Assembly (NCBI RefSeq): GCF_014836675.1 | Contig: NZ_JACSQK010000003.1 | Span: forward strand, 118,663 to 182,662 | DNA from: Comamonas avium | Lineage (GTDB): Bacteria; Pseudomonadota; Gammaproteobacteria; Burkholderiales; Burkholderiaceae_C | DNA: 64,000 nt | Direction of reading: 5' to 3' | In this document: positions 8,699 to 17,433 of the stretch, piece after piece | How the letters are laid out: each line of letters opens with the position of its first letter | How positions within the stretch are numbered: position 1 is the first letter of the stretch | Position numbers and translations under genes: made by a program | The notes under the pieces: generated by a model | Database searches by the model: none | What the model was told of the DNA's origin: nothing | The model's input: only the letters and a program-made list of their open reading frames with translations

Positions 8699-8729
8699 CA
8701 AAAAAGGGAGGCATAGCCTCCCTTTTTTG
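8699..8729. terminator. Bidirectional terminator between FKBP gene and CirA-like receptor
   Basis: A-run, GGGAGGC, ATA loop, GCCTCCC, T-run. The perfect stem with runs on both sides serves both converging genes. Confidence 0.9.
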
Positions 8730-8744
8730 TGGATAGGTGATCGC

Positions 8745-10901
8745 TTAGAACGTCACATTGGCAGAGAGCCAGAGCGTACGGCCGGGCAAGGTGGTGCCTG
8801 CGACGGACGCGCCGCCTTGGAAGTACTCGTTGACCCAAGTTGGTGTGCCGTTCAGATTCACTTGACGGAACTTGCGGAAATCCTTGTTGAACAAGTTGAA
8901 GATGTTGGCGTTGAGGCTGACGTTCTTCGAGACTTGGTAGGAGCCACCCAAGTGGAACAGATGGTAGGCCTTGATGTCGCCCACGGCTTGGTAGATGGCC
9001 AGGTTGTTGCCTGTCAGGCGCTCTGGGGCGCCCGTGAAACGTGGGCTGCCACCACGGTACTCGCCACGCAGCCACAGGCCCCACTTGTCGGTAGGCTTCC
9101 AGTCCAGTTGCAAGCTGGCAATGTGCTTGGCAGTATTGGCCAGTTGACCGTTTTTGATGCCAGCTTCAATGACTTCGCTCTTGGTCCAGGTGTAGCCAGC
9201 TTTCATGCCCCATTGCGGGTTGAATTGAACACGACTGCTCAACTCCAGACCCCAGGTCTTCGCTTCATCCACGTTGATTGAATAGGTTGCAATAGGGTTG
9301 GCGCTGCAGCTGGAAATGAAGTTCGCTGCGCAGTCACCACCGCTGCTGATCTTGTCTTTGACCTTGTTGTGGAAAACCGTGGCAGAAGCTGTCACACCGT
9401 TCAAGCTGTCGAACAGCGCGGAGAATTCGGTGCTGGTGCTGGTTTCAGGCTTGAGATTGGGGTTGCCAATATTGATGGTGGCACCTTGGCCACTGACACC
9501 GCTGACGCCATCAATCAATTGATTCAGGCGCGGTGCACGGAAGCCTTGGCTGACACCGCCCTTGAAGGTCCACTGGGAGCTGGCACCCCAAACCAGATAG
9601 GCGCGGGGGCTGAAATTGCCACCAAATGCGTCGTGGTGGTCATAGCGGCCACCCAATGTTGCTGTAAGGCTGTCGGTCAAGCGCCATTCGTCTTCGGCAA
9701 ACAGGGACCACATGGTCTGATTGTGCTTCTCGGGCAGCAGTCCATCGGTCAGCTTGGCATCCCACCACTGAGCGCCTGTGGTCAGTACATGGGCATCGCC
9801 CAAAGGTGCAACCAGCTTGGTATCCAGCACTGTATTGGTGGTCTTGAGTTCACGGTCGGAGCCTCGGCGTGGATCGCCGACGGGAACCGCAGCACCTGGG
9901 ATCGTGCGGCCTTCGGTTTCAGTCACTGTGCGCATCAGGCTGCTTTCGACAGTGGCAAAACCAAGACGACTGGTATGTCCCACCGACACTTCATCACGGT
10001 TGAAGCGCAGCGCATCTTTGTAGCCTGGAGGGGATGCATTCACTGCATCACGGTTGCCCAGACGTCCGTCTTCATTGTTGTACCAGGTGCGACCTTGATC
10101 CACATCCAACCACAGATCGTGCTCTTTGGTTGGAGTCAGCGTCAGGCGTGCACCAATACTGTGTTGGCGGCTTTCTGCTGGTGCGGGATTGCGTGCGCCG
10201 GCGGGTTGTGCCGCGCCCGGTGTCAGCACCCAGTCTGATGCTTCACGGCGGTAGACACTACCGCGCACAGCCAGGCCCAGTACGTCTTTCTTGATAGGGC
10301 CGCTCAGATAGATGTTGGCCTTGTTCTCTGAGCCCCATTCGCTTTCCTGGGGAATGCCTGTGCTCACACTGACTTCGCCGCCCCATTCTTTGGCAACTTT
10401 GCGCGTGATGATGTTGATCACACCGCCCATGGCGTCAGAGCCGTACAGCGTAGACATGGGGCCGCGAATGATTTCAATGCGTTCAATTGCAGAAACAGGC
10501 GGCATGAAGCTGTTGAGTGCAGCGCCAAAACCATTGGGGGTGACATCGCCGGCCACATTTTGGCGACGGCCATCAATCAGGATCAGAGTGTAGTCGCTGG
10601 GCATCCCTCGGATGCTGATGTCCAGACCACCAGTTTTGCCGGTGCCGCCCATCACGTCGATACCTTCAACGCCTTGCAGCGCTTCGGCCAGATCACGGAA
10701 GTTTTTTTGCTCCAGCTCTTGACGTGTCACCACGGAAATAGAAGCAGGCGCCTGCTTGAGCTCTTGCTCAAAACCCGAGGCAGAAACCACCACTTCAGAC
10801 ATGGTCTGGGTGGCTTGCTGGGCGCTGGCAGAGGCGCATGCTGCGGCAGCCAAGGCCAGCAAGGTGGGCCGAATCAAAAATGGAGATGAAATTTTAGACA
10901 T
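8745..10901 (-). CDS. TonB-dependent siderophore receptor, CirA-like
   Basis: An outer-membrane beta-barrel receptor of 718 residues. It has a signal peptide (about 1-27), a plug domain (MSEVVVSASGFEQELKQ, then ISVVTRQELEQ and IDGRRQNV) and the barrel, closing with LPGRTLWLSANVTF, whose final Phe is the Bam recognition signal. The plug motif IEIIRGPMSTLYGSDAMGGV with VINIITRK resembles catecholate/colicin-I type receptors (CirA, FetA) more than the FepA type. The ligand is probably a ferric catecholate or its breakdown product. The start at 10901 gives the signal peptide directly; a longer frame to 11081 runs into the promoter. A Fur-box-like palindrome lies at 11034-11052. Confidence 0.88.
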   Translation of the reverse strand: MSKISSPFLIRPTLLALAAAACASASAQQATQTMSEVVVSASGFEQELKQAPASISVVTRQELEQKNFRDLAEALQGVEGIDVMGGTGKTGGLDISIRGMPSDYTLILIDGRRQNVAGDVTPNGFGAALNSFMPPVSAIERIEIIRGPMSTLYGSDAMGGVINIITRKVAKEWGGEVSVSTGIPQESEWGSENKANIYLSGPIKKDVLGLAVRGSVYRREASDWVLTPGAAQPAGARNPAPAESRQHSIGARLTLTPTKEHDLWLDVDQGRTWYNNEDGRLGNRDAVNASPPGYKDALRFNRDEVSVGHTSRLGFATVESSLMRTVTETEGRTIPGAAVPVGDPRRGSDRELKTTNTVLDTKLVAPLGDAHVLTTGAQWWDAKLTDGLLPEKHNQTMWSLFAEDEWRLTDSLTATLGGRYDHHDAFGGNFSPRAYLVWGASSQWTFKGGVSQGFRAPRLNQLIDGVSGVSGQGATINIGNPNLKPETSTSTEFSALFDSLNGVTASATVFHNKVKDKISSGGDCAANFISSCSANPIATYSINVDEAKTWGLELSSRVQFNPQWGMKAGYTWTKSEVIEAGIKNGQLANTAKHIASLQLDWKPTDKWGLWLRGEYRGGSPRFTGAPERLTGNNLAIYQAVGDIKAYHLFHLGGSYQVSKNVSLNANIFNLFNKDFRKFRQVNLNGTPTWVNEYFQGGASVAGTTLPGRTLWLSANVTF

Positions 10902-11033
10902 AGCAATTTCTGCCAGATAGTCTGGCTTCAAAAGGATGGAGAAATTGGAGCTGCGATGCGACGTGATCGCGCAGGCTATGTCCGAGTTATGAATTTTTGT
11001 ATGGACGTTGGATTCCTCGATTATCGCGTTACG

Positions 11034-11052
11034 AATGTGAATACTTCTCAAT
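11034..11052 (-). promoter_or_regulatory. Fur-box-like palindrome upstream of CirA-like receptor
   Basis: On the minus strand the site reads ATTGAGAAGTATTCACATT. By eye it matches 15 of 18 defined positions of the Fur palindrome AATGAGAATNATTCTCATT. It lies about 130 bp upstream of the chosen start, a reasonable place for iron repression of a siderophore receptor. Confidence 0.55.
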
Positions 11053-11211
11053 AAGACCTTGTTTACCTTGATCTGTTGCATGAAACAAACGATCGGCAGA
11101 TCACTGCCTCCATGCCTTTCACAAGCACTGCTCCTACCTTGATCGGGTATCGAGCGCCTGCACTGGCGCGGTTTGAAGGGCTTAGGCTAGGCAGGGCAAG
11201 GAGATTGCCGG

Positions 11212-12501
11212 ATGCCTCAAGGCCAGACTGTTTCTATCGAACTACGCCGCGCCAAGCGCTGGGCCGGGGTGCTGCTCATCGCGGTATCGATGGTGTTTGT
11301 GTCTACCCATTTTTTGCCTGCCACGTGGGGCGTGCGCTGCATCAAAGCGATGGCCGAGGCCGCAATGGTGGGCGCGCTGGCCGACTGGTTTGCCGTGACG
11401 GCACTGTTCCGGCGCATTCCTTTGCCACTGGTGGGGCGGCACACGGCCATCATTCCACGCAACAAAGACCGCATTGGCCAGAATCTGGCGCACTTTGTGC
11501 GCGATAAATTTCTGGATGCGCCTTCCCTGATTGCGCTGATGCGCCAGCACGACCTGGCACAGCACATGGCGCAGTGGCTGCTGGAGCCGCGCAATACCCA
11601 GTTGCTCGGGCAGCAGCTGGCTCGCATGGCCGCAGGTGCTCTGGAGATGGTGCAAGACAGGCAAGTGGAGCGCTGGCTCAAGCGCACGGTGCGCAGCGCC
11701 CTGTCGAAGGTTGACCTGAGCCAGTCGATGGCCACGGTGCTGTCTGCCTTGACGCACAAAGGGCAGCATCAGGCGGTGCTGGATGATGTGCTGGTCAAAA
11801 TTTCGGAGGTACTGCGTGAAGAACGCTCACGCACTTTCATGGCAGAAACAATCGTGCAATGGCTCAAGCGAGAGCATCCGCTCAAGGAGAAGCTGCTGCC
11901 CACGGATTGGCTCAGTGACAAAGGCGCGGATGTGATGGCCGAGGCTATTGATAGCGTGCTGGCCGATATGGCGCACAACCCGCAGCACCGTTTGCGTGAG
12001 GCATTTGATCGCCAGCTGCTGCAGTGGATTGAACGGTTAAAGCACGACCCCGCATATGCAAAAAGGGGCGAGCAGATTCGCCATTACATGCTGCACGATG
12101 AAAAAATGTCCAGCTACCTGCACAACCTGTGGAGCCGCATGCGCAGCAAGCTGCAGGCAGACCTAGGCAATGAGCATTCACGGGTGGCGCGCAGGCTGGC
12201 GGGGGCAGGGCAGTGGCTGGGGCAGTCGCTGGCGCAAGACGCCGCATTGCGTGCATCGATGAACGAGCGGCTGGAGCGCTGGGCGCATAGTCTGGCTCCT
12301 GACGTTTCACAGTTCATTGCCAAGCATATTCAAGACACTGTGCAGCGCTGGGATGCCAAGGAGCTGTCTGCGCTGGTGGAGCAGCATATTGGCAGAGATT
12401 TGCAGTTCATTCGCATCAACGGCACCCTGGTTGGCGGCGCGATTGGACTGCTGCTTTTCTTGATGGGCGTCTGGCTGGGGCCTGCACCGGCTGCGCTGTA
12501 G
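11212..12501 (+). CDS. DUF445 family inner-membrane protein
   Basis: A 429-residue DUF445 (YjiN-like) protein of unknown function. It has a transmembrane segment near the N-terminus (about 17-37, AGVLLIAVSMVFVSTHFLPATW), the family motif MAEAAMVGALADWFAVTALFR with IPLPLVGRHTAIIPRNKDRIG after it, a long central helical region, and a C-terminal transmembrane segment (LVGGAIGLLLFLMGVWL). Both ends anchor in the membrane with the helical middle probably on one side. It sits between two iron receptors but on the opposite strand, so there is no reason to assume an iron role. Confidence 0.85.
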   Translation: MPQGQTVSIELRRAKRWAGVLLIAVSMVFVSTHFLPATWGVRCIKAMAEAAMVGALADWFAVTALFRRIPLPLVGRHTAIIPRNKDRIGQNLAHFVRDKFLDAPSLIALMRQHDLAQHMAQWLLEPRNTQLLGQQLARMAAGALEMVQDRQVERWLKRTVRSALSKVDLSQSMATVLSALTHKGQHQAVLDDVLVKISEVLREERSRTFMAETIVQWLKREHPLKEKLLPTDWLSDKGADVMAEAIDSVLADMAHNPQHRLREAFDRQLLQWIERLKHDPAYAKRGEQIRHYMLHDEKMSSYLHNLWSRMRSKLQADLGNEHSRVARRLAGAGQWLGQSLAQDAALRASMNERLERWAHSLAPDVSQFIAKHIQDTVQRWDAKELSALVEQHIGRDLQFIRINGTLVGGAIGLLLFLMGVWLGPAPAAL

Positions 12502-12599
12502 TACAGGCAGGCACGGTGTGCAGATCATGGGCCTGGCGCTCATGCATGGCCGGCCAAGATGGCGTGTTTCAGGTGCAGCGGCCATGGCAACGCCGCATT

Positions 12600-12631
12600 A
12601 AAAAAGCCTGCTGCGCAGGCAGCAGGCTTTC
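12600..12631 (-). terminator. Intrinsic terminator after FepA-like receptor
   Basis: AAAGCCTGCTGC and GCAGCAGGCTTT form a perfect 12-bp stem around a GCAG loop. The T-run is on the minus strand, directly downstream of the receptor stop. Confidence 0.85.
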
Positions 12632-12669
12632 AGGCATCGCACAGTCAATAGTCTGTGGCAGCGTGTCGC

Positions 12670-14886
12670 TTAGAAGCGGCCGGTGATCGACGCATAGTAT
12701 GCGCGGCCCAGTTCGTTGTAGGAAGCGGCACCAGCGCCGGAGCTGTTGGACTCGCGCAGCAGACGCTTGTCGGCCAGATTGGTGATACCGAAGTTCAGCG
12801 AATAGTCCTTGCTCAGCTTGTACTGGGCACCGATGCCAAACAGCGCATATGCACCGATTTCCTGCAACTGGTTGCCTGTGGACACTGCGCCGCCGGTTTG
12901 CACGGTGCGTGGCTCCTGGCGGCCATAGAACGTGGCGTTCAACTGGGTCGAGAAGACATCGTTAACTTGCCAGTCCAGCGTGGAGTTGACGGTGTACTTG
13001 GGAATCACGGACAGAGGCTGGTTATTTTCCTTGTTGTGGTTCTTGAGCATGTAGGTGAAGTTGTTCACCAGCTTCAGGCGGCTGCCATCCTTGCCATCCA
13101 GAGGAAGGGTCAGGTTACCCTCAACCCCCTTGACGATGGCCTGGCTGGCATTCATCCACTGGAAGACCTGCGATGTACCGACCACGATGGGGGTGCCATC
13201 GTTCATCTCGGAGTAGATCTTGTTCTTGTAGTCGTTCTGGAAGTAGCTCAGGCTGGCGTCCAGACCGTTGTGGTTGGAGTAGGCAAGCCCCAGCTCTTTG
13301 TTGACACTGATTTCTGCCTCCAGATCCGGGTTGCCGACAATGTAGCAACCAGCTCCCATATTGGGCGAGTTGACCGGGCAGCCGTTACCACGGGTGTAGT
13401 ACAGGTAGTTCTTGTTGGTCTGGTACAGGTTGGGCGCCTTGAACGCCCGTGCAATACCGCCCTTGACCTGCCAGCTGTCATTGACCTGGTAGGTCGCGTT
13501 CAGGCTGGGGCTCCAGTTGTTGCCCGACTGGCTGTGGTGGTCGAAACGCACGCCGGGAGTCAGGATCAGGTTCTGGAAGGGCTCAAAGTTGTCTTCAACG
13601 AACAGTGCAAAGTTTTGCGCATCTGCTTTGCCGCTGCGCTCGCCAGCGCTTCCGACCAGACCGCCAATATTGTTGCCGCCCGTGCCAGTGCCCTGTGCCA
13701 TGGCAGCGGCGTCATTGAGTTTTTCATTGCGGTACTCGAACCCGCTGGTCAGCATGTGCGAAGTGCCGCCCAGTGTGAACGGGGTGTTGACTTCGCCGGT
13801 CAGGAAGTAGTTGCCCAGTTTGGACGAGACCTTGTCATTTCCGCTGGTAATCGAGCCTTCTGGGCCGCCTGCCAGGCCGACTGGGTTTTGCCAGCGGCGG
13901 GTGTTTTCATACTGGAACAGCAAGCGCGAAGTACCCCAGTCCCAGGTGCCGCGGTGGGCCAGACCAATGGTGTTGCGGTTGGTGCGATTGGTTTCTTCGC
14001 CAATCAGCGACTGGCGGATGGGGGCGTTGGCATCAATGCTGACCGGGGTTTCACCCGCGTAGATGTTGGTCTGGCGGCTGGCTCCCAGCTCCAGCTCCAG
14101 CACTTGGCGGGGTGTCAGGTCCCAGCGCAGCAGGGCATTGATGTCCTTGTTGTTGACACCTTCACGGCCTGCGGGCGCAATCACCGATGTGGTGTTGGAT
14201 GTGCGGTTCAGATCGGGGCTGTCTGCATCGGTCTTGGCCATATTGCCAAAGAGGCGAAAGGACAGGTTCTCTGCCAGAGGGCCGGACAGGTTAAAGCTGC
14301 TGCGCTTGGTGTCGCCTTCGTTGGAGTCTTCCTGGAACTTGCCGTAAACCGTGACGGAGCCTTGCAGCTTGTCTGTGGGCTTCTTGGTGATGATGTTCAC
14401 CACACCACCCGAAGCGCCAGAGCCATAGCGGGCAGCCGCTGGGCCACGAATGACTTCAATGCGCTCAATCGCTTCTACAGGCACCCAGTTGGAGTCGCCA
14501 CGGGTGTCGCGCTCGCCGCTGCGGCCCATTTTTGCGCCATTGCGCGATTGCACGGGCTTGCCGTCAATCAGGATCAGGGTGTTTTCCGGGCCCATGCCAC
14601 GGATGTCAATCTGGCGGTTGTTGCCGTACTGGCCCGAGGCAGAGTTGCCAGTCAGGTTGACGCCGGGCATGGTGCGCACCAGCTCGGAAATGTCGTTAGC
14701 GGGTGCGCGTTCGGTGAGTTCTTCCTGCGTGATCACCGAGACGCCGAGCGCTTGCTTGAGTTCTTGCTCGGCGGTGGCGCGCACCGTGGTTTCTCCCAGG
14801 ACGGTGTCCTGAGCTTGAACAAATGTGTGTGCGGCCAGCGTGACTGCGGAGAGTACGAAAAGCTTGGAAGTTCTGGAATGCGACAT
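12670..14886 (-). CDS. TonB-dependent ferric-siderophore receptor, FepA/PfeA-like
   Basis: A 738-residue outer-membrane receptor. The signal peptide (about 1-25, ending VQAQ) is followed by a plug with VSVITQEELTERAPANDISELV, GNNRQIDIRGMGPENTLILI and IEVIRGPAAARYGSGASGG with VVNIITKK. This plug signature is that of the FepA/PfeA/IroN group, so ferric enterobactin or a related tris-catecholate is the likely ligand. The barrel ends YYASITGRF with a terminal Phe. The two internal Cys (CPVNSPNMGAGC) sit in an extracellular loop as in FepA. It is divergent from the siderophore-binding protein gene, and two Fur-like palindromes lie in the shared promoter region. Confidence 0.9.
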   Translation of the reverse strand: MSHSRTSKLFVLSAVTLAAHTFVQAQDTVLGETTVRATAEQELKQALGVSVITQEELTERAPANDISELVRTMPGVNLTGNSASGQYGNNRQIDIRGMGPENTLILIDGKPVQSRNGAKMGRSGERDTRGDSNWVPVEAIERIEVIRGPAAARYGSGASGGVVNIITKKPTDKLQGSVTVYGKFQEDSNEGDTKRSSFNLSGPLAENLSFRLFGNMAKTDADSPDLNRTSNTTSVIAPAGREGVNNKDINALLRWDLTPRQVLELELGASRQTNIYAGETPVSIDANAPIRQSLIGEETNRTNRNTIGLAHRGTWDWGTSRLLFQYENTRRWQNPVGLAGGPEGSITSGNDKVSSKLGNYFLTGEVNTPFTLGGTSHMLTSGFEYRNEKLNDAAAMAQGTGTGGNNIGGLVGSAGERSGKADAQNFALFVEDNFEPFQNLILTPGVRFDHHSQSGNNWSPSLNATYQVNDSWQVKGGIARAFKAPNLYQTNKNYLYYTRGNGCPVNSPNMGAGCYIVGNPDLEAEISVNKELGLAYSNHNGLDASLSYFQNDYKNKIYSEMNDGTPIVVGTSQVFQWMNASQAIVKGVEGNLTLPLDGKDGSRLKLVNNFTYMLKNHNKENNQPLSVIPKYTVNSTLDWQVNDVFSTQLNATFYGRQEPRTVQTGGAVSTGNQLQEIGAYALFGIGAQYKLSKDYSLNFGITNLADKRLLRESNSSGAGAASYNELGRAYYASITGRF

Positions 14887-14906
14887 TTCAAAAAAATCAA
14901 TAGTTA

Positions 14907-14925
14907 AATAGGAATTATTCGCATC
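14907..14925. promoter_or_regulatory. Fur-box-like palindrome 1, FepA-like/SBP divergent promoter
   Basis: AATAGGAATTATTCGCATC matches 14 of 18 defined positions of AATGAGAATNATTCTCATT by eye. It begins 21 bp upstream of the receptor start, where bound repressor would block transcription or initiation. Confidence 0.55.
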
Positions 14926-14948
14926 AGATTGTAATCACTCGAAATATG

Positions 14949-14967
14949 AATAAGAGTGATTCTTGTT
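14949..14967. promoter_or_regulatory. Fur-box-like palindrome 2, FepA-like/SBP divergent promoter
   Basis: AATAAGAGTGATTCTTGTT matches 14 of 18 defined Fur positions by eye. It is 42 bp (four helical turns) from the first site, in a position to control both divergent genes. Confidence 0.55.
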
Positions 14968-15087
14968 ATATTCATGGTGTTTGTGGCGCATTTGTCACGA
15001 TCACCTCTAAGTGCCTGACATTTCCCCTCGCAAGAGGTGCGATGCATTCAGGCTCCAGCAACCTGTCTAGAAGGAGGGCATGCGCCC

Positions 15088-16053
15088 ATGACCATCTCAA
15101 ACCGCAAAGCATCACGCCGTTACTGGCTGGCTTGTATTGCTGCCGGCGCTTGTGCTTTTGGCTCTGCGACATGGGCCGCTTCGCCCGCAGCAACCTCGGT
15201 GGTGCACGCCATGGGCAGCACTTCAGTACCTGCAGCCCCCAAGCGGGTGGTGGTCTATGACCTGGCAACGCTGGACACCATGCAGGCGCTGGGCATTGCA
15301 GTGACAGGCGTGCCCAAGGCGCAGTTTCCGCAGTACATGGCGGGTTATGGTGATGCCAAGTACACCGTGGCGGGCACGCTGTTTGAGCCCGATTACGACG
15401 CGCTGAGCAAGATCAAGCCCGATCTGATCGTTGTGGGTGGCCGCTCGGCAGCCAAGTACGAGGCACTGAGCAAGATTGCCCCTACGGTGGACTTCACCGT
15501 GAAGGGCGAGCACATGCTGCAGGACATGGAGCGCAACATCACGCAGATGGCCAACCTGTACAACAAGCAGGCACAAGGCAAGGCACTGGTTGCCAAGATT
15601 CACCAGGCCGTGGGCGAGCTGCGCAATGTGTCAAGCCAGGCTGCGCCGGGCTTGCTGTTGATGGCGGTGAACGAGCGCATCATGCCGAATGCGCCAGGCT
15701 CGCGTTTTGGATTCCTGTTTGACACCCTGGGTGCCCGTTCTGCCATCACAGCCAAAGACGTACCTGCACGGGGCACGGCCTACACCTTTGAGGATGTGGC
15801 CAAACTCAACCCGCAATGGATTTATGTGATTGACCGCAACACGGCCACGGGCTCTGCGGCCGGTGGTGGCGAGATCATTCCTTCGCAGAAGGTGTTTGAC
15901 AACGCACAGATCAAAAATACGGCGGCTGGCCAAAAAGGGCAGGTGGTGTTTTTGGACCCCAAGGGCTGGTACTTGATGGGCAGCACTGGCCCAACGGCCT
16001 TGCTCGGCAATGTGGCGCAGCTCAAGCAGGTGTATGCCGCAGCCCAGCGTTGA
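15088..16053 (+). CDS. Siderophore ABC-transporter substrate-binding protein (CeuE/FatB/YclQ type)
   Basis: A 321-residue class III periplasmic binding protein. The signal peptide (1-30, ending ATWA) is followed by VVHAMGSTSVPAAPKRVVVYDLATLDTMQALGI, the usual opening of the FatB/CeuE/VctP ferric-siderophore binders, then VAGTLFEPDYDALSKIKPDLIVVGGR and a C-terminal GWYLMGSTGPTALLGNV. The start at 15088 has AAGGAGGG at 15071-15078. It would pass ferric siderophore from the periplasm to an inner-membrane ABC transporter, but no permease or ATPase gene is adjacent. A + strand terminator follows. Confidence 0.85.
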   Translation: MTISNRKASRRYWLACIAAGACAFGSATWAASPAATSVVHAMGSTSVPAAPKRVVVYDLATLDTMQALGIAVTGVPKAQFPQYMAGYGDAKYTVAGTLFEPDYDALSKIKPDLIVVGGRSAAKYEALSKIAPTVDFTVKGEHMLQDMERNITQMANLYNKQAQGKALVAKIHQAVGELRNVSSQAAPGLLLMAVNERIMPNAPGSRFGFLFDTLGARSAITAKDVPARGTAYTFEDVAKLNPQWIYVIDRNTATGSAAGGGEIIPSQKVFDNAQIKNTAAGQKGQVVFLDPKGWYLMGSTGPTALLGNVAQLKQVYAAAQR

Positions 16054-16165
16054 GGGCTCAGCGCCAAGCGCTGTGCGAGAAAAGCGTGTGTGAAGGTTGC
16101 TTCGTTAAAAAAAGCGGCCTTCGCTTATCAGGCAATCGTTTTAGATATAAATCTATATGAAAACT

Positions 16166-16196
16166 AAGAGCAGCCAGTGATGGGTGCTCTTTTTTT
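16166..16196 (+). terminator. Intrinsic terminator after siderophore-binding protein gene
   Basis: AAGAGCA pairs with TGCTCTT, and an inner CCA pairs with TGG around a GTGA loop; a run of Ts follows. The right arm lies inside the left 114-bp repeat and the left arm outside it. This suggests that the left junction keeps the original arrangement. Confidence 0.75.
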
Positions 16197-16294
16197 ATCG
16201 TTTACGCGTCGTCGCGTGCCTGCTGGGCGGCGGCCTGTGCGTCTTGCAGCAGGTGTTCACCAATTTGCTTCCAGGCTTTGGCGGCGTCGTGCTC
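16181..16294. repeat. 114-bp perfect direct repeat, left copy
   Basis: Base-for-base identical to 21046-21159. It starts TGGGTGCTC plus a T-run and ends GGCGGCGTCGTGCTC. Most of it is the 3' coding end of the TPR-like gene, cut off abruptly at 16294, where transposase-like sequence begins. Confidence 0.95.
16202..16294 (-). pseudogene. Duplicated 3' fragment of the TPR-like gene
   Basis: Encodes only the last 30 or so residues (AKAWKQIGEHLLQDAQ and onward to the stop) of the protein encoded intact at 21067-21501. It has no start or 5' part, so it is a by-product of the duplication and not a gene. Confidence 0.9.
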
Positions 16295-16468
16295 AATTCC
16301 AGATGCTGGTTGCTGTTTCGCAATCGCAATAAGTTGCAGCCGCAGCAAGCAGTACAGCTCAATGAGCTGTTGGCGGCCAATCAGCGATTAGTGACGGTAT
16401 ATGCCTTGTGTGACGAGTCTGGTCGCGCTGGTGTGAGCAAGCACATCAAAGCAGCATTGGGGCACTGA
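16295..16468 (+). pseudogene. Fragment of an ISL3-family-like transposase
   Basis: The + strand frame reads CWLLFRNRNKLQPQQAV followed by QLNELLAANQRLVTVYAL, which resembles the conserved middle of ISL3-family (IS204/IS1001/IS1165) transposases, where a LLRNR-type motif precedes a helix-rich stretch. Neither the N-terminal zinc-finger region nor the C-terminal catalytic part is present. After CDESGRAGVSKHIKAALGH the frame stops. The fragment abuts the left 114-bp repeat exactly, suggesting that an insertion sequence took part in forming the cassette. The family call rests on this short stretch only. Confidence 0.6.
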
Positions 16469-16596
16469 GCAGGTTCGTTCAGAGCCTGCACAGCTACCTG
16501 AAGATTCGGTCAGTGTTCCCCCGGTGATGTGCGATGAACCTTCTTATTTGGAGGTGCGATGCTTTTATGCTCCCCAGCGTTCAAGGGCTCTGTACG

Positions 16597-17433
16597 TCAT
16601 TCCTGGTAGGGGCCGTTGTCGGCGCTGTAGCCCATCAGCCCTGAAATGCGGGTTGTGATGCTGTGAACGATGGCCTTCACTTGCTCCAGCGAGGGGCTGG
16701 CCTGCCCGTCGATGCGTTCGATATGTGGCACGTTGAGCGCTGCAATGACCTGACCGGCACTGCCCATGACTGGATAGGCGACATTGGTGACACCGCGAAT
16801 CTGGCGGCTGTCCATGACGGCATGGCCGCGCTCGCGCACTTGGCGCAGTATCTCGAACAGCTCGCCGGGGTCCATGGCTAATTCACCATCGACCTTGATG
16901 TGCGCGGCCAGCATGCGCGCGCGCTCCACCTCATCGCGGAACGCCAGCAGGACATGACCGGATGAGGTATCCGTCAGCCCCATCATGACGCCGATCTTCA
17001 GCCCGAAGGACCAGCGTTCGGGGCTGTCCACCTGCGCGATCACCACCACCCGTCCGCCTTGGTACATGGCCAGGTGGCACGATTGGCGCGCGCGGTGGGC
17101 CAATTCACGCAGGAGCGGCAGCGCAACGGCAATCAGCGAGCGCAGTGGTCGCTGGCGGTGCGCCAGTTCGAACATTTTGAGCGACAGCGTGTAGCGGTCT
17201 CCACTGTCCACCATCACATAGCCACGGCGCTCCAGCGTCACTGCCATGCGGAAGATTTCGCTCACGCTGCGCCCGAGCTTTTGGGCGATTTCATTGAGGG
17301 TGCAGCCATCCATAGAGTCGGCAAGCACCTCAAGGATGTCCAGTCCCTTGTCCAACGCGGGGGCGTTGTAGCGCGGGCTGCCGCGTTCGGCGCCCAGGTC
17401 TTCATCGGGAGAGTCTTTGGCGGGTGTAGTCAT
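16597..17433 (-). CDS. IclR-family transcriptional regulator
   Basis: A 278-residue IclR-type regulator. It has a winged helix at about 27-85 (LDKGLDILEVLADSMDGCTLNEIAQKLG region, recognition helix near SVSEIFRMAVTLERRGY) and a C-terminal effector domain with LRELAHRARQSCHLAMYQ, a GLTDTSSGHVLLAF stretch and VTNVAYPVMGSAGQVIAALNVP. Such regulators usually sense a catabolic substrate or intermediate. Its place beside hydrolase, dehydrogenase and permease genes for a keto-deoxy sugar acid makes it their likely local regulator. Candidate operator palindromes are at 17519-17545 and 19558-19583. Confidence 0.9.
   Translation of the reverse strand: MTTPAKDSPDEDLGAERGSPRYNAPALDKGLDILEVLADSMDGCTLNEIAQKLGRSVSEIFRMAVTLERRGYVMVDSGDRYTLSLKMFELAHRQRPLRSLIAVALPLLRELAHRARQSCHLAMYQGGRVVVIAQVDSPERWSFGLKIGVMMGLTDTSSGHVLLAFRDEVERARMLAAHIKVDGELAMDPGELFEILRQVRERGHAVMDSRQIRGVTNVAYPVMGSAGQVIAALNVPHIERIDGQASPSLEQVKAIVHSITTRISGLMGYSADNGPYQE

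Noticed and set aside
12655..14907. 750-codon open frame on the plus strand
   Set aside because: It lies entirely opposite the FepA-like receptor, which has clear signal peptide, plug and barrel motifs; the antisense frame is open because of codon bias.
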